Part shown: piece by piece, positions 36,394-48,269 of the stretch | Layout: every line of letters begins with the position of its first letter | How positions within the stretch are numbered: position 1 is the stretch's first letter | From: Emergomyces orientalis | Lineage: Eukaryota; Ascomycota; Eurotiomycetes; Onygenales; Ajellomycetaceae | Assembly (NCBI GenBank): GCA_002110485.1 | Contig: MOWL01000046.1 | Span: 496,001 to 560,000 of the forward strand | Direction: 5' to 3' | DNA length: 64,000 nucleotides | The notes under the pieces: model-generated | Database searches by the model: none | Seen by the model: only the letters and a program-made list of their open reading frames with translations | Told to the model about the DNA's origin: nothing | Translations under genes and position numbers: made by a program

Positions 36394-37340
36394 GCGCTCC
36401 TCGGTGGAACCACTCCTAGGCATGATAAGGATTAAAGATCGTGGGAAGGAACGGGGTATGAGGATGTCAAAATCCGTGGTTTACACTGGGGAAAAATAGA
36501 AACATTTGTGGACGAAAATTTACTGCACTTGTATTTTGTATAAATAAACGGTTTTGCTCCTTTTTCAATATTCTGAAATCTAATTCCATCAAGTCATGAA
36601 ACTATTATATTTCCTTCATAATCTCAGCCCATCCGATGGCTTTTCTCTACTGGCTGTATATTCCTCTCCCAGTGAACATATTCGATGAGAAAAGAACAGA
36701 AAAACGAACTACAAGAACAGCCAAAAACTATTACAAACACAGCAAAAGAAAGAGATCCTAGAGCAAGCACTAAAGAGATTACAAAAAGCTTGGAAAAAGT
36801 TTAACGGGTAAGCAAAGCTAAATATAGCGAGATCTAAATATCTCAATGCTCTACCACAAGGAATCCAATCACAACATCAAATCATTGTAGCCAATGCAGT
36901 TCTGTATTTCATAAATTATATGTTAACAGATTCTCCCTTTCCCTTTCCTCTTGAGAGACTTGTTTGTTATCCTACCTTCAATTCTTCTACGCTGAAGCTC
37001 GGTCCCTTTTCTCCACAACTACCTACATACCTCTCCTCAAAAGGCCCAATCTCCTCACTGCCTCTGAATGATGCATCATCAGGGCCTTCGCGCCCACAGG
37101 CATCAATTTTTCTCGGAGCTCCGGAAGAACACCCCATACGCGTACCATGTTTTTAATGTGATGCAAGTCAGCACAAATAATAATCAATAAATACTAAATC
37201 ATCAGATGCGCAGCAGTGGCAATGCTCAGCAGTCCCCCCATCGCCGTCATCATTAACTTATATATATATACCTCATTTGTTGATTCTGCGGTAGGTTTCA
37301 ACTATATACAACCTCCCAAACCACTCAACCACAGCTCCCT

Positions 37341-37354
37341 CCCCCCCCCCCCCC
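37341..37354 (+). repeat. poly(C), 14 bases
   Basis: Uninterrupted C run in noncoding DNA. Confidence 0.9.
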
Positions 37355-38097
37355 GGCCTCCCCTCCCTATTGCCCCCGTTTTTGAACGTTTCAACCTTTT
37401 TAACCTTCCTGAGCTCAAATGGTGAAATCAATTTCTCTCAAAGGAACCCGGGGGCCATCTTGAATCCCATGCTCCAAATCCCAGGAGCCGGAGCCGACCA
37501 TTATGAATCCCCCTCGTCTCATCCAATCCAATCTCAAGCCCCTGAACCTGTACCTGAACCGCAAAGGCTTTCAAAAAAGCCTAATCAACTCTATGATTCA
37601 ACATTTTTTTTATCACTGCCATGGCTTGTTGTGTTTGAAGCTGTTGTGATTCTGAGCAAATAATCCCTTTCATCAAACCATTACTTTGCTGCGAACCGCG
37701 GTTTCTTTTTTTTTTTTTTTTTGGTTTTTTTATTTTGGTTTTTCTTTCGCGGAAACACTTTCGGTTACGACGACGCGAGACGCAAATGTAGCGCGAGAGC
37801 GATTTTGAAGATAGGATAAGGGGATGACAGGTTTTGTCTTTCTTTGTTTTTTTTCTGAGATGGGACGACTCCGCGGACACTCACACAAACATACATACAC
37901 CCTGTAAAATATATATATTCTTCTCCCAAAAACACTCGCGCCTGGCGCATAGCGTTTGAAACGTCTGAGCAAATTGGGTTGAGCTTAATATTTTAACCCA
38001 CTCTTGATACCCATACAAATCGAAACATCTTTGTATAATGAATTGCTGTGGTGAAATTCCAGTGTTTTCCTCCTTCTCACCACCCTCCTTCTCTCTC

Positions 38098-38117
38098 TTT
38101 TTTTTTTTTTTTTTTTT
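38098..38117 (+). repeat. poly(T), 20 bases
   Basis: Follows a CTCTCTC run in noncoding DNA. Confidence 0.9.
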
Positions 38118-39547
38118 ACCTTCTGAGGCCTCTCTCCCAGCCGGTGCCTCAAACACCTTCAAAGTGTCAATCAAGTCTCTTCTGTCAGACTCACAATGAC
38201 CTTCTCCTGAGCAGAAAGCATATTATTAGCTGAGCAAGAGCAAGCATTTCAGCGTGTGCTCAATCAGTGGCTCTGATTGTTTTACAAAAACAGATAGTAT
38301 TAACATCTACCAAAGAAAGAAGTAAAAAAGGTTAAATAAAGAAAAAATATCATTCTTTCTTTTCATTCTTCATTCTCACCAACAAACTATGTACAAGTGA
38401 AAAATAAAATTTAAAGCAGAGCAAAACAAAAATTTGTAAATAGTATATATAATATATATACAAGAAGAAAATATAAAATAAATATCATCTCAATAATCAA
38501 TCTGCTTTAAACCCTGCTTTCCAGTCCCAGTTATAAAATAGAATATAGAGAGTATAGCAAACTTCTTGCATGACTCACATAAAAAAGTTTAAAGATAAAA
38601 GATGAAAAGCAAGAATATGAAGATAAGCAACCAAAAAAAGAAGCAAGAAATAAGAATGAAACAATGGCATGAAACATGAGAAGTGAGGAGAAGACTATCT
38701 GAAAACACACACAAATATGGAAAAAAAGCTTGGTACAAAAAAAAGAGTTTCAGACAAAGACTGTGAACCACAAGAGTGCATACATAATAAGTAGTGTCTC
38801 AGAAAAGAAAAAAAAAAAAATAGAAGAATGTCATGGAAATGACAAAAGTAAAATGAAGTAGAGATAAGAAGAAGATAAGGTATACAAAAAAAAAGAGGTG
38901 ATTTGTTGTTATTTGTTCTTTGTTTCAATATCCGGTACCAGCCCGTTGACAATTGATAAATGGAATAGAAAATAGTTTGTCAACGTGAGTAAATAGAAAA
39001 TAAATAATAAAGTAAAAACATTACTGAGATTTCTTGTAAAGGTTAAGAATTTGGAGCCGGGGGGAGAGGAGATGCGGGAAGAAGAAGATAATAGTAAGTA
39101 GATAGATAGCTTTCTTTGCCGCGTTTTTTTTGGTAGGTTGATTGCGAGAGGAGTGGTAGTAATATTCATTGCAAAGTTTTTAACTTTCAGAGGGAAAAAA
39201 AAGGGGGTAGGTTTGAGGGAAGGGGGAGGAAGAAGAAGTAGAAGAAGTAAATTAAAAAAAATCGCAATGAAAGAAAAGAAAAGACCAATGAGCAGGCTCA
39301 ATAAACACGAGAAAAAATTGAGGAAAAAAAAAGCGAGTTTGAACATGACAAAGAATGCAAATTGCAATTTAGAAAGGGAAAAACAAAGGACAATAACAAA
39401 CAGTCAAAGATGTAAGTATATAAAATCTGCATATTTGCATATTTGCGATTTCAAATTTGAAATGGAAAAAACACCAGAAGAGACCAAAAAAAAAAAGGAA
39501 AAGAAAAGAAGAACGGCCGTTAATAAATTTCAAAATCCCCACATTCT

Positions 39548-41849
39548 TCAAGCCTCCGTTGCCGTCGCAGCAAGTGCACTCGGATCCACAGTCTCAAAGG
39601 GGAGCATGCCATGGTAATCACCAACACTCTCAGATGGCGGTGAGTGACCCAAGATATGACCATGACCATGATGATGATGAGAGTGATGACCATGATCGCC
39701 CCCCAACCCCTGCAACGCAAGCACGAAACTATCATCATCCATCTCCATCGGCGGCGAGTGCGAGTGATGATGCATCGGCATTGGCATGGACATGTTATGG
39801 CTATTATTATGATTATGATGCTGATTGAGATTCTGCTTCGAGTACATCTCGCTCAATAGCATGCCCGCATCGTCACTGCCGTCATCGCCAACACCAACAC
39901 CTGACATGCCCGCCATATGGTCGTCGTGGTCTGCCACAGAGAGGGAGAAGATATCTTCCGCAGAAGAGGAGGAAGAAGATGGGTGGAGCTGCAGTTTCGT
40001 CATGGAAGGCGGGGATTGGTCTGCTATCATCGGTTCGGCTGTGGCGTGGCTGACGTGTGATAGGGGTGAGGCGGAGTGTTGTTGTTGATGTTGTTGTTGT
40101 TGCTGCTGTTGTTGAGGTATCATGTTGGGTGCATCGATCATTGGAGACGGGGAGAGGAAAGGGAGGCTGTACGGGGTCCCTACAAGGTGTGAGGTAGTAG
40201 GGGGTGGCTGGCTTTGCGTCTGCGTTGGCGTCTGGTCGGGTGGTGCACTCGTCGTAGTGAAGAATGGCGGGCTAGCGAATCCCGAGGACGTGCCTGTTGT
40301 CGCTGTTGCGTTTGTCGTCGTCGCCGACATGGGATAGGATTGGAAGTCCATCGCATAACCGGACGAAGTATCTATCCGCAGGTCATTGCTGACTGGTGGG
40401 ATATGTGGCATTCGACCCTGTGGGATGGGTGCAAAGATGGTAGGGTCTGGATGGAAGTGCTGCGCGGAGGGGTGGTGTTGTTGAATGTGGAATGACGGCA
40501 TATGATGACCCATAGCAGCAAAGTCAACTGGCACGGGGACTGATCGGCTTCGTTGCCGTTTATGGCCCCGGCCAGGGTGTAGGCTCATCCCGAAATGGCT
40601 ATTCTCCTGATACATAGACGAATTCGGTCTAGCTAGATGATTCGGCTGTGAAGCTGGTCTGTGAACAATGTGTGGAGAAACCGGAGCTGAGACAGCAAAT
40701 CCACTGAAATCATATTGCATCAGGCGGTTCTGGAAGGACTCGAGGGATACTAATTTGGCCAATTGAACGCTGAGAACTTTGGGGTGACCGCCAAGATAAT
40801 GAACCATTGACTTGGTAGCTTGCTGATCCTCAGTAAAATCCCTGCATTGGTAAAAGCCACCCGAATTTGACGAATCCATATAGAAATTTGGCGGGCGATT
40901 GAGTTCGATGACCAGTCCTCCAGGTTTCGGCGCGGTGCCATCAGTATTCGGGGCTGGGTCGCCGGATTCCAAGACGATATTCTTGATATGAGAAAATGGG
41001 TACTCGATTTTATATCCAGCCGAATCGTTATTTATATAATATGTCATGCAAGACTTTTCAGGCGAATAGAAAATCACTAGATCCATGGCATTTTGACCGA
41101 CGCGACGCCAGCTACCAATTCTTAGGGAGCGGCACGCAAAGTGGTGGATCACGATTTTACCTGAAGCGGCAGGCTCATGCATCTCGTTAGGTCCATATCC
41201 GGGGGCTCTGTTGAATAAGTTGCGGGCGTGCGCTTTTGATGGGTCGAAATGAAGGGCAAGATATTGGCGCATCGATTCGGGAATGGCATCGCAGTCTTCA
41301 CCGGTTTCGATGCCCTTTTTGGCAATCATTTTGATCTTGGCACGTCTACAAGATTGGGTTAGTTTCATCCACCCCAAAAAAAACCAAAATACAGCAGTAA
41401 AATGTATGTATATGAAGGAAAACCCACCGATTTTGAAACCAGATCTGAACCGAACGCTCAGTCATATTGATCTCTTCCGCGATCCTCTCACGCACAGCCG
41501 CCGTCGGGGTGGGATTCTTATTGAACTCCATTTCAAGCGTAACCAGCTGATCTTGGGTTGCGCGCTGGCGTTTCTGGTTCTTCTGCTGCTGAGTTAAGGT
41601 ACTTTTTCGTGGCGGGCGGCGAATTGATGCGTGGTTCTGGTTTGCAGAGGATAAGGATACTGCGGAGGCATTGGTGGAAGATGGGGATGGGGTTGACATT
41701 GTGGGAGTGGTATTGGTATTGGAACTGTTTGGAGTCACACAAGTCGTTGAATTGTTGTTGTTGTTGGTGATGGTGATGTTATGGGGCGTTGTCGTGGCCG
41801 TGGCCGTGGCCGTGGTCGACGTAGCCACAGGCTCTGTAGTCGAAGCCAT
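39548..41849 (-). CDS. homeodomain transcription factor
   Basis: Nuclear DNA-binding regulator; fungal factors of this type govern conidiation, growth or phosphate/purine genes (Pho2/Grf10-type). Two exons (41849-41428, 41345-39548) join in frame to 739 residues; the 82-base intron splits WFQNR-RAKIKM, the most conserved part of the recognition helix. The homeodomain spans about residues 88-147: KRQRATQDQLVTLEMEFNKN, then ERIAEEINMTERSVQIWFQN. The N-terminus is Thr/Asn/Ser-rich. A globular region after the homeodomain (about 190-330, ACRSLRIGSWRRVGQNAMDL and onward) is characteristic of filamentous-fungal members of this type. The rest is disordered: a Gln/His run near residue 500, Asp-rich patches and a strikingly His-rich tail (GDHGHHSHHHHGHGH). 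No upstream gene lies within 9 kb on its 5' side. The exact orthologue (for example HbxA-, Htf1- or Hox-numbered) cannot be fixed by eye. Confidence 0.95.
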
Positions 41850-42772
41850 AACTGTTAATGGAGATGCTTTGGTGCAGGAGTGGATAGAATTTTCGAGCTG
41901 ATCTAGTCGGATGGAATGAATGCTGTCGCGAGCCGGTCGACAGATGCGAATGGGTCGTCAATTCGTAGAAATATATTTCTCGAGGCGTCAAGCTCGAGGA
42001 AGGGAAATGGATGGAAATGGAGAGGAGGTAATGAGCGGATATATCTGGTCGCAAAAGATATAATAATAGCGGTAAAAGGAGTGACTGAAGAAGGTAAATA
42101 TAAAATAAAAAAAGGAGCAGTAAAGAATGAAAGTAAATTTTTTTTTTCTCGCCCCGTTTGAAATGAGTGTATGAATGGAATTGAATAAATGAATGGAATT
42201 TACCCCCTGATTCCTATAAAGAGGAAGAGAGAAGGGATAGGATATTTTTTGATGGTAATAAGAGGGAGGAGGAGAGTTTGGGACAGGGTATTTTCTCTCT
42301 ATCCTGGGCCAAACCAACCCAACCACCAAGTGTTAAAGGATTTCTCTCTCACGGTTGATGATTCCGGACGTCGTCGATGAGAGAGATTTAATCGATGGGG
42401 AAAAGAAGAAGAGGAAGAAGAAGAAAGCCAGTCGAAGAAGCTGAACCAAGGCAGCGAACTTGGAAGGGGTGAAGAAGGGCTTTGATAGGAAACAACCGTA
42501 TGGGCCAAGTCGGGTCTCTGCTTGTATATCCTGGTATATATAATATATATCAATCAATATATAGATTCGAGAAGCGATGGGAGGTGTTTAATATTTAAAA
42601 AACGGGGAGGCTGATCCTTAGTGGTGAACGAAAGCAGCGGCCAAAAGAGGGCGGGCAGAAAGAAAGACGAAGAAAGACGAATGAAGTTAGAATAAAGAAT
42701 AAGAATCAAGTTTGAAGGAGCGTTATTGGAAGCAGCCGTGAAAGAGTGAACGGACTGTATTCCAGGGGTTTT

Positions 42773-42811
42773 GGGGGGGGGCAGACAGACGATGGGGGGG
42801 GGGGGGGGGGG
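42773..42811 (+). repeat. two poly(G) runs, G9 and G18
   Basis: G9 at 42773-42781 and G18 at 42794-42811, separated by 12 bases, about 950 bases upstream of the homeobox start codon (C runs on the sense strand). Confidence 0.95.
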
Positions 42812-42830
42812 AAGGAAATAAATGAAAGAA

Positions 42831-42940
42831 AAAAGACGACCAGTATAGGCTGGGGGGAGGAGGGGAGGGGAGAGTAAAGAGAGGGTAAAGAGAAGAAGAG
42901 GAAGAGGAAGAAGAGGAAGAGGAGGGATGAGGATAGAGGA
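42831..42940 (+). repeat. homopurine (GA-rich) tract
   Basis: Almost pure purine over about 100 bases, with GGGGAGGAGGGGAGGGGAGA followed by AAGAGGAAGAGGAAGAAGAGG-type repeats (interrupted by very few pyrimidines). Confidence 0.85.
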
Positions 42941-43074
42941 AAAACGAGATGGAACAGGGCAGCCAAACACCAACCAGACACCGGACACCACACCAGAAAC
43001 TCACCCACACCAGACACCAGACACCAGACACAACCACACAACCACACAACCACACGCGAATGAAAGCACCACCA

Positions 43075-43122
43075 GAGCCTGAGCCTGAGCCTGACTGAGA
43101 CTGAGACTGAGACTGAGACTGA

Positions 43123-43159
<37 letters not shown>

Positions 43160-43163
43160 ACTT
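43075..43163 (+). repeat. hexanucleotide array GAGCCT / GACTGA / GACTGG
   Basis: About 14 tandem six-base units: three GAGCCT-like, then GACTGA repeats grading into GACTGG. On the minus strand one frame encodes a Ser-Gln run, but it is not joined to a gene. Confidence 0.9.
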
Positions 43164-43862
43164 GTTAGACTCCAGGCACAGTTTGAACCCAGAACCGCCC
43201 ACTAGACTCAACACAGCCTAGTTCTGCTCAGGAACAGGCTGCTGATTGGAACCCTGGCCTCTTGGCCTCCAACTGTCCCCTCTTAAACCCTTGGGGATGT
43301 TGAAACCTTGCCCCCAGGTGGGAACCAGTGGACGACGATGTGGAAAAAAAAGGAACAAGAAACTGCTGCACCCCTCTCCCTCGTTCCCAGACAACCGCCA
43401 AGCACAACGTTTGGAAAACGTGTGTCTGGCTGTAAGCGGCTAGCCGGATCGCGGTGTGACTGACTCTTTTTCTCTGTCAACAACAACAACAATAATAAGT
43501 AGAAGAAGAAGAAAATAATAATAATGAAAATGATAATATGGTTGGGCAAACACCAGGTACAGGCCAGATCAATAATGTGTGCTTTTTTAAACAAAATCAT
43601 TTCCCCCCCCTTTTCTTTTTGTACCAGATTCCACAGGAAATACTTAACATATATATATATATCTATATACATAGCCAGGTGATATATATTCCCAAGTACC
43701 TAGGTATGAATATGTATATGTATGTATACACATATACATATATATAAATGCGTGGAAATGTCGTGTCACCTAAAAAAAGAAACAGTGGTGTTGTTTTGGG
43801 GGCGGAGTCCGATTCTCCTCCCTCCATGCAATACACCTCCAGGGCTAAAATTATCCTGGTTC

Positions 43863-43885
43863 AAAAAAAAAAAAAAAAAAAAAAA
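43863..43885 (+). repeat. poly(A), 23 bases
   Basis: Uninterrupted A run in noncoding DNA. Confidence 0.95.
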
Positions 43886-44491
43886 GGGCCCAACAAGAAA
43901 AGCGGTATCCAGTTCAACTTTGGAAATACAGATCCATGCCAGTACTGACAGAACAGCTGTCAGCTCTGAATATGGAAATAAAATAATAACCAACCTGACG
44001 CGTCCTGGCTGGGTACACTCGAGCGAAAGAGAAGAGGAGGGGAGGGCGGGCAAGGACAACCTCTATTTCCCCTCCCTGTTCGCTGCAAAGGTACTAGTAC
44101 ATGTACATGTATTGCTGCACATACCACGACTAATTAATTAGCATGGATCTGCTCAATAATTAATATACAGATAAATTTTTACATGCATCCACTGCTGCAT
44201 ACATGACAGTCTGACAGGCCCCGGGGGGGTATACCAACCATCCTCCGCGACATATATAGACCTCCTTACTCATACTGTAGGCCCTCTAGGTTCTGGACAC
44301 GGAAAGAAAGAATATTAAAACGCAAAAGAAAGGAAAAGGAGAGATGCGATGTAACAAGGCACGACGCAATCTTATCCGTCTATCCGTTTTCCCTCCTCTA
44401 TCCTCATTTTTTTTCTCCTACTAGGCACAGAAACTTAACCATCATCAATTAATGCAATTCTATCACATGGTTGATATTTACTTTCGCCTCA

Positions 44492-44508
44492 CCCCCCCCC
44501 CCCCCCCC
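44492..44508 (+). repeat. poly(C), 17 bases
   Basis: C17 followed by ACCCCC; further down, 44580-44630 has CCACCACCACC and CCCCCGCCACCCCC tracts. Confidence 0.95.
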
Positions 44509-45764
44509 ACCCCCGGCAAGCATGCAACGGGGTGACATTTTATATGTAGCTACTCCGAGACCAGCGGCATGGAGGATTCTACCACCACCACCACCCCTTT
44601 CACCCCCGCCACCCCCAAGGATTACCTTTGGGCTTATACAGACTATTGAACGAGCTATTTTCTCCGAAGCAAGACAAATGCAAGGAGGTACGCATGTAGA
44701 GAAGACAGGTTGCGTGTTGCGTGGCATTTACCCCTCTTAATTTTTCTTACTGATATTTTGATATTTGATGACCCAACAGAAATAATCCAGAAGCACACCA
44801 CATACATATATTTAAACAATATATTTGAAAAATTCTACCAAAAAAATCAACCAAAAAAAGAATCAAAATGAAAATGAAATGAGCAGGTGACAAACAACTC
44901 TCACTCCCTGCCACATGAGAAGAAATGATTGATGTGATGCGATTGATCTCTGTATCCATAGTATCTATATACAAAACGACATAGGTACATACATACACCC
45001 CCGACGGGGAATCAGAGAGAGAACTTAGAATCCCTGACATGAGAATATAACAGCTATACGTGTGTCAAATTCAATGTATGTCTAGTGTACAAGAAGGTAA
45101 TCGCCTCTCTGCTCTCAATCAGATCTTATGTATATTCATCATCTATCTCATTCATTCTCTCATACCCCCTCTTCAACATCTACTTCTTTCCCTCTATATT
45201 GGTTGCTTTTGATTGAGTAGTACGGATCAAACAAACAGACTCAGGCCCCATTGCTACCTTTGCCTATGTAGAGGACATATTTAGTAATTGACATGAGAGC
45301 CAATTCATTTTTTCCGCGCACTAAACAATCAATTCTGAGGCATGCATCTCCATTTGCCTTAAAAAGCAGGCAGCATACTTACTGCACATGACTTGCATGT
45401 GAAATATAATCTTTCCTTCTCTATATATTTCACAGCTCTCTTCTACTCTATTTATTCTATCTATTCCAGTCCTTTTTCTTTTATTAAATTTATATCCCAT
45501 TCATTTATTATAGCCAGGCAGTTCTTTTTAAGCCGCTTTCAAAATCTAACCCCACTCCCCCCTTGCATTCAAACACGTCGATCAGATCGGATCTGCAGCG
45601 TTAAGCTCAAATCCCCCTGATATTGTTGTTCAGATTCCCGGATTCTATATAGGTACTCTCAGTATTAATTGCCAGCCATTTTATGCACCCTCTCTCTATA
45701 GGTTACTTGTTTTCGGAGAATTTAACAAAGGTGTATCATATAGATTTCAAGTTTTGGGGTTTTT

Positions 45765-45799
45765 CCCCCCTTCCCCCCTTCCCCCCTTCCCCCCTCCCC
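45765..45799 (+). repeat. (CCCCCCTT)n array
   Basis: Three full CCCCCCTT units followed by eroded ones, preceded by GGGG and TTTTT. Four C tracts of five or more lie within 35 bases. Confidence 0.95.
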
Positions 45800-45916
45800 T
45801 TTGACGCTAGATGGCCCGGGAAAGCTTTGAACTTATCTTATATTCAAAGTAATTAGTTAGATCCATGTCCTGTACTGTACATACATATAGTTACACGTGC
45901 GGTATATTCTTCCGTT

Positions 45917-45972
45917 ATGCAGGTGGCAGGTTGCAGGTTGCAGCATGCGGCATGCGGCATGCAGTATGCAGG
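45917..45972 (+). repeat. GCAGGTT / GCATGCG short tandem block
   Basis: Tandem GCAGGTT units run into GCATGCG units (GCATGCGGCATGCGGCATGC), then GCAGTATGCAGG. GCATGC is itself a palindrome, so the block can fold on itself. Confidence 0.85.
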
Positions 45973-47945
45973 TCCCCCTTGAAAGAAAAGGGTGGTGTTT
46001 CTGCAGGTAGATGGGGACAGGAAAGAAGCAAGAAAGAAAGAAAGAAGAAAGAAACTGAAAAGAAATAAATAGTAAAGGGCAAAATGTGTGCAAGTTTGGT
46101 GTTTATCATGTAACTTGAATGTTCGGTACATCAGCCTGAGCCATGGAAAACTCCAAAGCTGCATGAAGGAGCTAGTTAGCAAGTTTTTTTTCTCTCATCT
46201 TTTGTATAACTTTTATTTTTAATTTCCATCTCTGTTACAATGACTTCACTTCTGATTTTTCTCATTAGACATAGTTAGCTATTTGCTACTTACTGCTCGT
46301 GGCCACTGTACCTGCTCTCTTCCCCTCCATATCCATGATCATATCAATTGGGCAAAATATTGTGTGCCTTGGGGGCACTAGAAACAACCTGTGCTGATAG
46401 TCTTGAATATTAGAGTCTATAGAGCTAACTATAGCTATATAGCCGTTGTTCTAGTTGTAACCTCGCTGTTGGTATTGCCCCAGGTACCTGGATTTCCCAT
46501 GCCTGCTGCTGCACTGCAAGACCACCACTGTGCACTGCTGCGCTACTCCATCTGCAACAGTAGTTCAATATTGTATCACTGTTTTGGTATCCATCCCTCT
46601 TGCATTAAATCCCGAGCCCAGGCATTGCAGTATAAGATGATTCTCCTTGATCAACAATTTGAGCTTGAAATTCAATTTTTTTTTTTCATTATTATTTAAA
46701 TTTAAACAAAATCTTTTGTAGTCAAAGTAGATAAGTTATATCAGCAGACAAAGACTATATATTCACACTTTCAAAACGTAATTTATATCCATAATGTATC
46801 TATCTAGTGGAGAATTCCTCATTGCTTTGTAACTCAAGATTCATTTCAATTCCAAGTTTTTTCTCCATATTTATCATTTTCAATTCTCTGGATCTAAAAC
46901 CTTTCATTTCTATTCTTTCAAGCAAAGAAAGCAATCAGTATGACATAGCATATGACATGTCATGGTAAAGGCTTCATATCTGAATTGAGTACATCACATC
47001 ACAGCATTTACAGAGCTCTTTAATTTTTAAATGAATTTTATAATAGTTTCTTGCGATTTGTCATGCATAAAAATGGCAAACAAACTTCAGAACAAGAAAT
47101 CAGTATAAACTAAATACAGTGAACTAGAAGAACTCAAAGAGATGATAGTTCATGACACATGTATTTGAATCAGGGTAGGGAATTGAGCAATAGTCTGCTA
47201 CAAATATGTGTACCAGGGACATGTACAGTACATCACCGAGCAATCATTAGGATAGCAACATTTCATTTATGTGTATGAAATAGTGCTTGAAATGGATTGA
47301 AAGTCAGATGTATCCATCAAACTGACCAACATACAGTACTTGGTTCACTATCTCTTCAATATCATAGGTTGGCCTGATGGGACCACCTGTTTCCCCCTTT
47401 ACTTATTTTTTTTACAGGGAGAACTCTGGTTCTCTCCTTCTTCGGCTGATGCTGACACTTTTATTTGAATTTTTGACTTTCTTTAATAACCATTTTTTCT
47501 AAACCCAATGCGACGTGTAGATGGGCAATTTTGGGTTGAAAAAAAATAATTGCAAAAGAACGAAGAAGATTCTTTAAGAATAGGCTCCAAAGTTCGTTTG
47601 CTTGAAATTAACTAGTTAACTAGTTACCACTAACTGATTATGTTAGAAAGCTAACATTGTTGGTTGCGCCAGAGGCGTGAGCCTTAAACCAAAAGCCTCC
47701 TGAGTTCCAAGGACATTTCTTCCAGAATTTTCTGCCGATCCCATGATTTAAGCAATAGGAAAAAAAATAAAAAATCTAGCAATCAATTCATCCACTGACG
47801 TCACGAGGTAGATCTTCTCGAGGCTGCCCTAAAGAAGGAAAAAGAGGGTAAATATGACCTGTTTGACTTGGAGCAATAACTGAGGACCTTTGGTAGGCCT
47901 GAAAACAGGAAACGATTCAGTGCCCAGCATACAATAGTTAGTGAT

Positions 47946-48269
47946 TCAATGCTTCTTTTCGCCTTCTAGAAATCTGTCCAGAGTAACATTGGCAAGGTTG
48001 CTCGTTTGAATGACCCGAGCTAGCTCTGACCTGGGCGTCCCATCCCAAAAAGTGGATAAAGGGGGCGCCATCGCCGGCGCCGCGATAGCCACATCTTCAG
48101 GATTTCTTATGTCTGCACCATGGCCTTGCCAGGTCTGGCATGTCATTGACCAAGGGCATCGGTCTGGTAGAGATACGGGGATATTTCCCTCCCACATTTG
48201 ATATCCGGCAAGGTCGGGGTGCCTAGTGCTTCCCCAAGGCACTAACCGTACATAGGGTAGGATTGACAA
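47946..48269 (-). CDS. hypothetical ORF, low confidence
   Basis: Open minus-strand frame of about 107 codons ending at 47946, with mixed, globular-looking composition (HPDLAGYQMWEGN; AIAAPAMAPPLSTFWDGTPR). The upstream neighbour frame (about 48290-48345) reads LGLGVLDVKTMTALQDRIVN, also protein-like, so a gene relic or a last exon is possible. No clear ATG heads the frame (the upstream in-frame triplet is TTG). No family recognised. Confidence 0.22.
   Translation of the reverse strand: MSILPYVRLVPWGSTRHPDLAGYQMWEGNIPVSLPDRCPWSMTCQTWQGHGADIRNPEDVAIAAPAMAPPLSTFWDGTPRSELARVIQTSNLANVTLDRFLEGEKKH

Larger units (their letters stand above)
36394..39547. other. spacer between the permease and the homeobox gene
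   Basis: No gene is supported. Contents are low-complexity: C14 at 37341-37354, T runs at 37709-37722 and 38098-38117, and 38300-39500 strongly A-rich on the plus strand. The last 200 bases before 39548 are the probable 3' UTR of the homeobox gene. Confidence 0.6.
41850..43500. other. upstream region of the homeobox gene, purine-rich on the plus strand
   Basis: No gene is supported. On the sense (minus) strand this is C/T-rich leader-like sequence. The frames at 42554-43214 are translations of simple sequence (Ser/Pro/Leu-rich) and not genes. It holds G9 and G18 runs, a long GA-rich tract and a hexanucleotide array. Confidence 0.6.
43501..47945. other. gene-free AT-rich stretch with simple repeats
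   Basis: No gene is supported. Contains TATATA tracts near 43630-43750, A23, C17, a CCCCCCTT array, and a GCATGC-rich block. Open frames are short and low complexity. Confidence 0.6.

Noticed and set aside
42554..43214. Overlapping minus-strand frames rich in Ser, Pro, Leu and Gln, including a Ser-Gln repeat
   Set aside because: They are translations of CT-rich simple sequence and of the hexanucleotide array; no domain, no start context and no splice link to the homeobox gene.
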